A DNA stretch of 64,000 nt from CADCWK01 sp964244115 (lineage in GTDB: Bacteria; Chloroflexota; Chloroflexia; Thermomicrobiales; UBA6265), in contig CAXTHM010000011.1 of assembly GCA_964244115.1 (NCBI GenBank), positions 3,676 to 67,675 on the forward strand, read 5' to 3'. Shown in pieces: positions 60,325 to 64,000 of this stretch. The position numbers were made by a program, and so were the translations under genes. The first letter of the stretch is position 1; every line of letters begins with the position of its first letter. The notes beneath the pieces are model-generated. The model was not told the origin of the DNA and searched no databases. It was given only the letters and a program-made list of their open reading frames with translations.

Positions 60325-62043
60325 CTATGAGCCGCTGGTCGTGGACATCTCGGGAAGGCTGCGGAACAGACCGCCGTCGCCGAGGGCCACCGTATAGCCG
60401 GTGTAGGTGTTCTCGACCACCGAGATGAACGGGCGATACCAGGCCCAGTGCATCGGGACGTCCTCCATCAGGATCTGCTGGACCTGAGCCCAGATCGGCT
60501 TCGATGCCTCCTGATCGAGTGTCGTGCGACCCTGCTCCAGCAGCGCGTCGAGGTCCGGCCGGCTGTAACCGGTGTAATTGGATGCGCCGGTGCTGTGGAA
60601 CTGGTCGAACAGGTCGTTCGGGTCCAGCGTGGCGCCGGCGAAGTCGCCGCCGTCGAGCTGGAAGTCACCTCTGGTGATCCGGTCGACCACCGTGGTGTAC
60701 TCGATCGGGGTGAAGGTGATGTTGACGCCGAGTTCCGCCAGATCGGCCTGGACTCGGATGCACCAGTCCTCACGGAGAACGTTCCCCGCGTTGGTCAGGA
60801 TCTCGTAAGTCTGGTCGATCATATCGTTGGCTTCGAAGATGGCCCGTGCTGCCTCGGGGTCATATGGGATCGGCGTCAGATCCGGAGTGTATGCCCAGAG
60901 GTCCGGAGCGATGGGGCCAAGACCGGCCTGGCCGAGACCGAGCAACGAATCCTGGACGTAGGCATCGACGTTGACGGCCATCGCGAAGGCGCGACGGACA
61001 TCGGCCTTATCGAACGGCGGGACTCGGCAGTTGAAGACAGTCCCGTTGGGTGCGCTGAAGGCTGGCACCTCGATCGTGAGGTTTCCCGCTGCCGTCAACT
61101 GCTCCGTGAGTGTCGGAGCGGCGTAGAGGGACCCATCGATCTCGCCGGTCTGGAGTGCATTGGCGATCGTGGTCGAATCCGTGATCGCCCGATGGGTGAA
61201 GGTCCCGATCGTTGGCTTGCCGGTGTCCCAGTAATCGGGGTTGGCGGTGGCGACGAAGTCCGCGCCGACATTCCAGCTCTGGAAGACGTACGGGCCGGCA
61301 CCGACGGGAGCCGAGAAGAACGCTGCCGTCGAAGTCCGGTCCAGGGGCTGACCTTCGAGCTGTGCCTTCGGTACGACGTAGACGTAGTGCAGGTTATAGA
61401 GGAAGGACGCATCTGGCCGCGCCAACGTGATGCGAAGCGTCTTGGGATCGACGGCCTCGATGCCGGAAACTCCGGTCGGTGAGCCCACGAACGCCGCGCT
61501 GGGCGTGCCCACTGCGATTGGGGTACCGGCGTCTGGGGTCGCGACGGTCGTCGTCCCGGTTCCCTGGAACTCCGGGACGCCGTAGATCGCCGCGAACCGG
61601 TTGGCGTTCTCCGAGGCGGTCGCCGGGGTCAGAATGCCCTCGATCGTGAACTTAACGTCATCGGCGGTCACATCGGTTCCATCATGGAATCGGGCGTTGG
61701 GCTGGATGGCGAAGGTGAAGGTCAGCCCATCGATCTCCCACGACGCGGCCAGGCCCGGCGCGGCGCCAGCGGTCGCGTAGTCCAGCCGCACGAACTGGTC
61801 GAAGATCATCTCGGCTCGCCAGTTGCTCTCGGACTCATTGGCGGCGAACGGGTTCTGCGTCGTCGACTCGCCGAGGGTGCCGATGACGATGGAGGAGCCA
61901 TCCCCCTGCCGGACCGGAGCGGCGCCGAGCTCGCGCGGCCAGGCGGCGATGGCGATGGCACCGGCGGCGGTTCCGCCGACGAGGGTCCGGCGGTCGAGGC
62001 GTTTGGCGAGCAGATCACGCATGGCAAGCAGGTTTTCGGACAT
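60325..62043 (-). CDS. ABC transporter substrate-binding protein, family 5 (peptide type)
   Basis: A 572-residue exported binding protein. The leader has KRLDRRTLVGGTAAGAIAIAAWP, a twin-arginine-like signal. The family opening is VIGTLGESTTQNPFAAN, and FAIQPNARFHDGTDVTADDVKFTIEGI is the typical first-lobe motif. An internal Thr/Pro insert (TPDAGTPIAVGTPSAAF) looks like the linkers of other secreted proteins here. I start at the ATG at 62043, with GGAGGAAG just upstream. No ATPase gene follows the two permeases. Confidence 0.93.
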   Translation of the reverse strand: MSENLLAMRDLLAKRLDRRTLVGGTAAGAIAIAAWPRELGAAPVRQGDGSSIVIGTLGESTTQNPFAANESESNWRAEMIFDQFVRLDYATAGAAPGLAASWEIDGLTFTFAIQPNARFHDGTDVTADDVKFTIEGILTPATASENANRFAAIYGVPEFQGTGTTTVATPDAGTPIAVGTPSAAFVGSPTGVSGIEAVDPKTLRITLARPDASFLYNLHYVYVVPKAQLEGQPLDRTSTAAFFSAPVGAGPYVFQSWNVGADFVATANPDYWDTGKPTIGTFTHRAITDSTTIANALQTGEIDGSLYAAPTLTEQLTAAGNLTIEVPAFSAPNGTVFNCRVPPFDKADVRRAFAMAVNVDAYVQDSLLGLGQAGLGPIAPDLWAYTPDLTPIPYDPEAARAIFEANDMIDQTYEILTNAGNVLREDWCIRVQADLAELGVNITFTPIEYTTVVDRITRGDFQLDGGDFAGATLDPNDLFDQFHSTGASNYTGYSRPDLDALLEQGRTTLDQEASKPIWAQVQQILMEDVPMHWAWYRPFISVVENTYTGYTVALGDGGLFRSLPEMSTTSGS

Positions 62044-62249
62044 TGAGCTTCCTCCACCGATAGCGGTACGGACTGCCGGCCAACACCCGTCGGCCGACAG
62101 CACGCCCGCGGTCCTGGTCCGTCTGCCCGCCGCACTCCCCGGGACCATGGACGGCTCGTCGGCTGAGTCGCCCTGTCACCGCCTCCCGGAGGCCATTCGC
62201 CGGGGACGGTGACCGATCGCCGTGGTTCGCCTGCTTCGACAGATGCCGC

Positions 62250-62278
62250 AGCCTAGCAACCGCGTTGGGGACTGTCAA
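62250..62278 (-). promoter_or_regulatory. Sigma-70-type promoter for the ABC operon
   Basis: On the minus strand TTGACA (62278-62273) is followed after 17 bases by TAGGCT (62255-62250), about 207 bases before the binding-protein start. The -35 is a perfect consensus match and the spacing is ideal; the -10 is partial. Confidence 0.6.
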
Positions 62279-62452
62279 CGCACCCCAAACAGGTCGTTCG
62301 CTGCGAGTGGCGGCGCGTTTTGTGCTACTCGCTACCCGCGGATCGTGCGTCGTGAGTGATACCTGTCATCTCAGGCGCCTGGTCGTGCCTTCGATGAAGG
62401 CTGCCGCAACTGGTCGGGACGCTCGTCCCGTGCATCAGGAGGACTGCCGTCA

Positions 62453-63274
62453 ATGCATCGATTCGGAATCCGTCGTCTCGGAGCCATGCTCTCCGTCGCC
62501 CTCGTCCTCGGCCTGCTGGTCGCGGGCTTCAGCGTCGTCCAGGCCCAGCAGGATGACCCGACCGTCGACGGTCCGGGCACGCCTCGCCCCGGCCACATCC
62601 ATTCCGGCACCTGCGTCGGCGGCGGGCTCGGTGACGTCGTCTACGCCCTGAACAACGCCACGATCGACAACCTCTCCGAGGACGCATCGACCAGTGATGT
62701 CGACTTCGCTGGCAGCGAGGACGTCAACCCGGTCTACGTCTCCGAGACGACGATCGAAGACGTCACCCTCGACGACCTGCTCGCTGACGACTACGCGATC
62801 AACTTCCACCTGAGCGGCGACGAGATCGACACGTACATCGCCTGCGGTGAGATCGGCGGCTTCGCCCGTGACGGTGTCCTCTACGTCGGCCTCGTTCCGG
62901 TCGCGGAGTTCCCGGACGTCCAGTTCGCCGGTTCCGCGATCCTGACCGACAACGGCGACGACACCGTCACCGTCGTCGTCCAGATCGTCGAACTCCCGAT
63001 CGCCGATGCCTCGACTGCCCCGGCCAGCGTCTCGACCCCGGTCTCGACCCCGATCGTGACCGTCCCGGACGAGTCCGTCGCGCCGTCCGCCGCCGCCTCC
63101 GTGGAGGAATCGGCCGCGCCGTCCGCCGTGGAGTCCGTTGAGCCGAGCGCTTCCGCCTCGGTCGAGCAGTCGGCTGTGCCGTCCGCTTCCGCCTCGGTCG
63201 AGCAGTCGGCTGCGCCGTCTGCCGCCGCGTCCGCCGAAGAAACAGCCGTGCCGTCCGCGTCTGATGAGGCGTAG
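62453..63274 (+). CDS. Secreted HIHxGTC-domain protein with Ser/Ala/Val repeat tail
   Basis: A 273-residue exported protein. The signal peptide ends near VVQAQ. The mature start has PRPGHIHSGTCVGGGLGDVV, where two His and a Cys could bind metal, followed by a beta-rich domain with TLDDLLADDYAINFHLSG and YIACGEIGGFARDG. The domain matches the last 125 residues of the protein at 49959. From about residue 205 the chain becomes a repeat of 11-12 residues (SASVEQSAVPSA type), five or six units, rich in Ser and Glu. AGGAGG is ten bases before the ATG. The function is unknown; the tail may be a wall-spanning or glycosylated stalk. Confidence 0.8.
   Translation: MHRFGIRRLGAMLSVALVLGLLVAGFSVVQAQQDDPTVDGPGTPRPGHIHSGTCVGGGLGDVVYALNNATIDNLSEDASTSDVDFAGSEDVNPVYVSETTIEDVTLDDLLADDYAINFHLSGDEIDTYIACGEIGGFARDGVLYVGLVPVAEFPDVQFAGSAILTDNGDDTVTVVVQIVELPIADASTAPASVSTPVSTPIVTVPDESVAPSAAASVEESAAPSAVESVEPSASASVEQSAVPSASASVEQSAAPSAAASAEETAVPSASDEA
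63067..63270. repeat. Tandem coding repeat (Ser/Ala/Val/Glu stalk)
   Basis: Units such as GCCGTCCGCTTCCGCCTCGG recur every 33-36 bp and encode SVEQSAxPSAxA-type peptides at the C-terminus of the secreted protein. Confidence 0.75.
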
Positions 63275-63541
63275 TCGATCCCTTCAGGCTGAGTGACGGT
63301 CCGTGGTCGGATCTGCACCCTCCTGAATCACTGGCCGGTCCGGTACCCTCTCGCGACTTGCGGGGCGGTCACCGGACCGGCCAGTGGCGTTTTTCGGGCG
63401 TCCGATCAAAGCCGAGGCTTGCCGTTGGCCGGCCGTTTGCCGTCATTCCTCGACCTCATTCTGGGGTCGAGGGACGGAGTGGTCTTCGATGGAGTTGCGT
63501 GTCGGTGGAGCAGTCCCCCCCCAGCCCAGGGAGGACCTGCT

Positions 63542-63866
63542 CGCTCACCCGTCCCATACGGCCTTGGCTCCGCAGGCGCCCGATGAGCGGGCGTCAGGAC
63601 CTCGTCAGGCACTCGCCAGGAGGGATAACCCGGGAACCCGCCGCACTACCGGTTGGCTCACGCCGCCGCCGTAGGGACGTGTCCTGNNNNNNNNNNCGGG
63701 GAGAAGCTGCCGCTCACCCGTCCCATACGGCCTTGGCTCCGCAGGCGCCCGATGAGCGGGCGGCAGGATCTCGTCAGGATCTCGCCAGGATCTCGTTAGG
63801 AGGGATAACCCTGGAACCCGCCGCACTACCGGTTGGCTCACGCCGCCGCCGTAGGGACGTGTCCTG
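63542..63866. repeat. Direct repeat of about 150 bp flanking an assembly gap
   Basis: 63542-63686 and 63711-63866 are near-identical from CGCTCACCCGTCCCATACGG to CGTAGGGACGTGTCCTG. The second copy has extra 11-bp AGGATCTCGCC-type units near 63770-63800. Both begin with the inverted form of the GC-rich repeat family (GCTCCGCAGGCGCCCGATGA). No gene is supported from 63275 to 64000. Confidence 0.75.
63687..63696. other. Assembly gap (10 N)
   Basis: Placeholder between two nearly identical copies of a repeat, the kind of place where assemblies collapse or misjoin. Confidence 0.9.
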
Positions 63867-64000
63867 CCTTGTCCGAAGCGCCGGCGAAGCGAGAGGCGCC
63901 ATGCGCGGACACGGCGCCGATGGGTTCACCCGATTCCGAGGCGGGGCCACCGGAACCGACCCCGGAGACCGCCTCTCCGGCGCCACGCGCGGCGATGTCC

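Noticed and set aside
63542..63866. Attachment sites of a mobile element
   Set aside because: The repeats flank only an assembly gap, with no integrase or cargo gene, and they contain a repeat family found elsewhere in the window.

Overview
The window is a GC-rich chromosomal segment. Its gene content and style point to Chloroflexota, most likely the Thermomicrobia (Sphaerobacter/Nitrolancea-like), although no single marker proves this. Supporting features are densely packed GC-rich genes with many GTG starts, several secreted proteins with Thr-Pro/Ala linkers, a trehalose-synthase-type TreY, CopC/CopD proteins, oligopeptide-type binding proteins with twin-arginine-like leaders, and many dispersed GC-rich repeats between genes. 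Three runs of exactly ten N (9415-9424, 37349-37358, 63687-63696) are scaffold joins, so this is a draft or metagenome-derived scaffold.

Layout. 0-3.4 kb: a seryl-type tRNA gene with an unexpected CCA anticodon, a decayed alpha/beta hydrolase, and a small minus-strand operon ending in a Set-like MFS exporter. 3.5-12.4 kb: treY, a TIM-barrel isomerase, a carbonic anhydrase/methyltransferase operon, homoserine dehydrogenase and an XRE regulator. 12.4-21 kb: D-amino-acid enzymes (D-threonine-aldolase-like and D-aminoacylase), tyrS, an epimerase, a YihY membrane protein and an atypical SDR. 21-24.4 kb: VapBC-type toxin-antitoxin genes around an aminotransferase, including a VapB fused to the tail of a deleted VapC. 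24.5-31.2 kb: an ECF sigma factor with its putative membrane-bound regulator, PadR, a dynamin-like GTPase and purM. 31.9-36 kb: a gluconate-dehydrogenase-like flavoprotein pair, then two tandem MntA/HepT modules, the second with both partners degenerate. 36.4-44.1 kb: an aminotransferase, a TlpA operon and a peptide-type ABC operon. 44.2-49.7 kb: an extracytoplasmic copper/redox block (CopC, a CopC-CopD-cytochrome c fusion, a DsbA-like thiol oxidoreductase and VKOR). 49.9-57.5 kb: secreted proteins, an SH3b protein, CinA, an M16 peptidase, nadC and an L,D-transpeptidase. 58.1-63.3 kb: a second peptide-type ABC operon and a secreted domain protein, followed by a repeat-flanked gap.

How it fits together. 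Much of the window serves the cell envelope: solute uptake (two binding-protein/permease operons without ATPase genes), disulfide and copper handling, wall cross-linking, and secreted proteins of unknown role. Housekeeping genes (tyrS, purM, nadC, hom) are scattered singly. The accessory signals are toxin-antitoxin modules in visible decay and several families of dispersed repeats, some as inverted doublets resembling REPIN elements and one as a nested 340-bp inverted repeat. No prophage, insertion-sequence transposase, CRISPR array or rRNA was seen.
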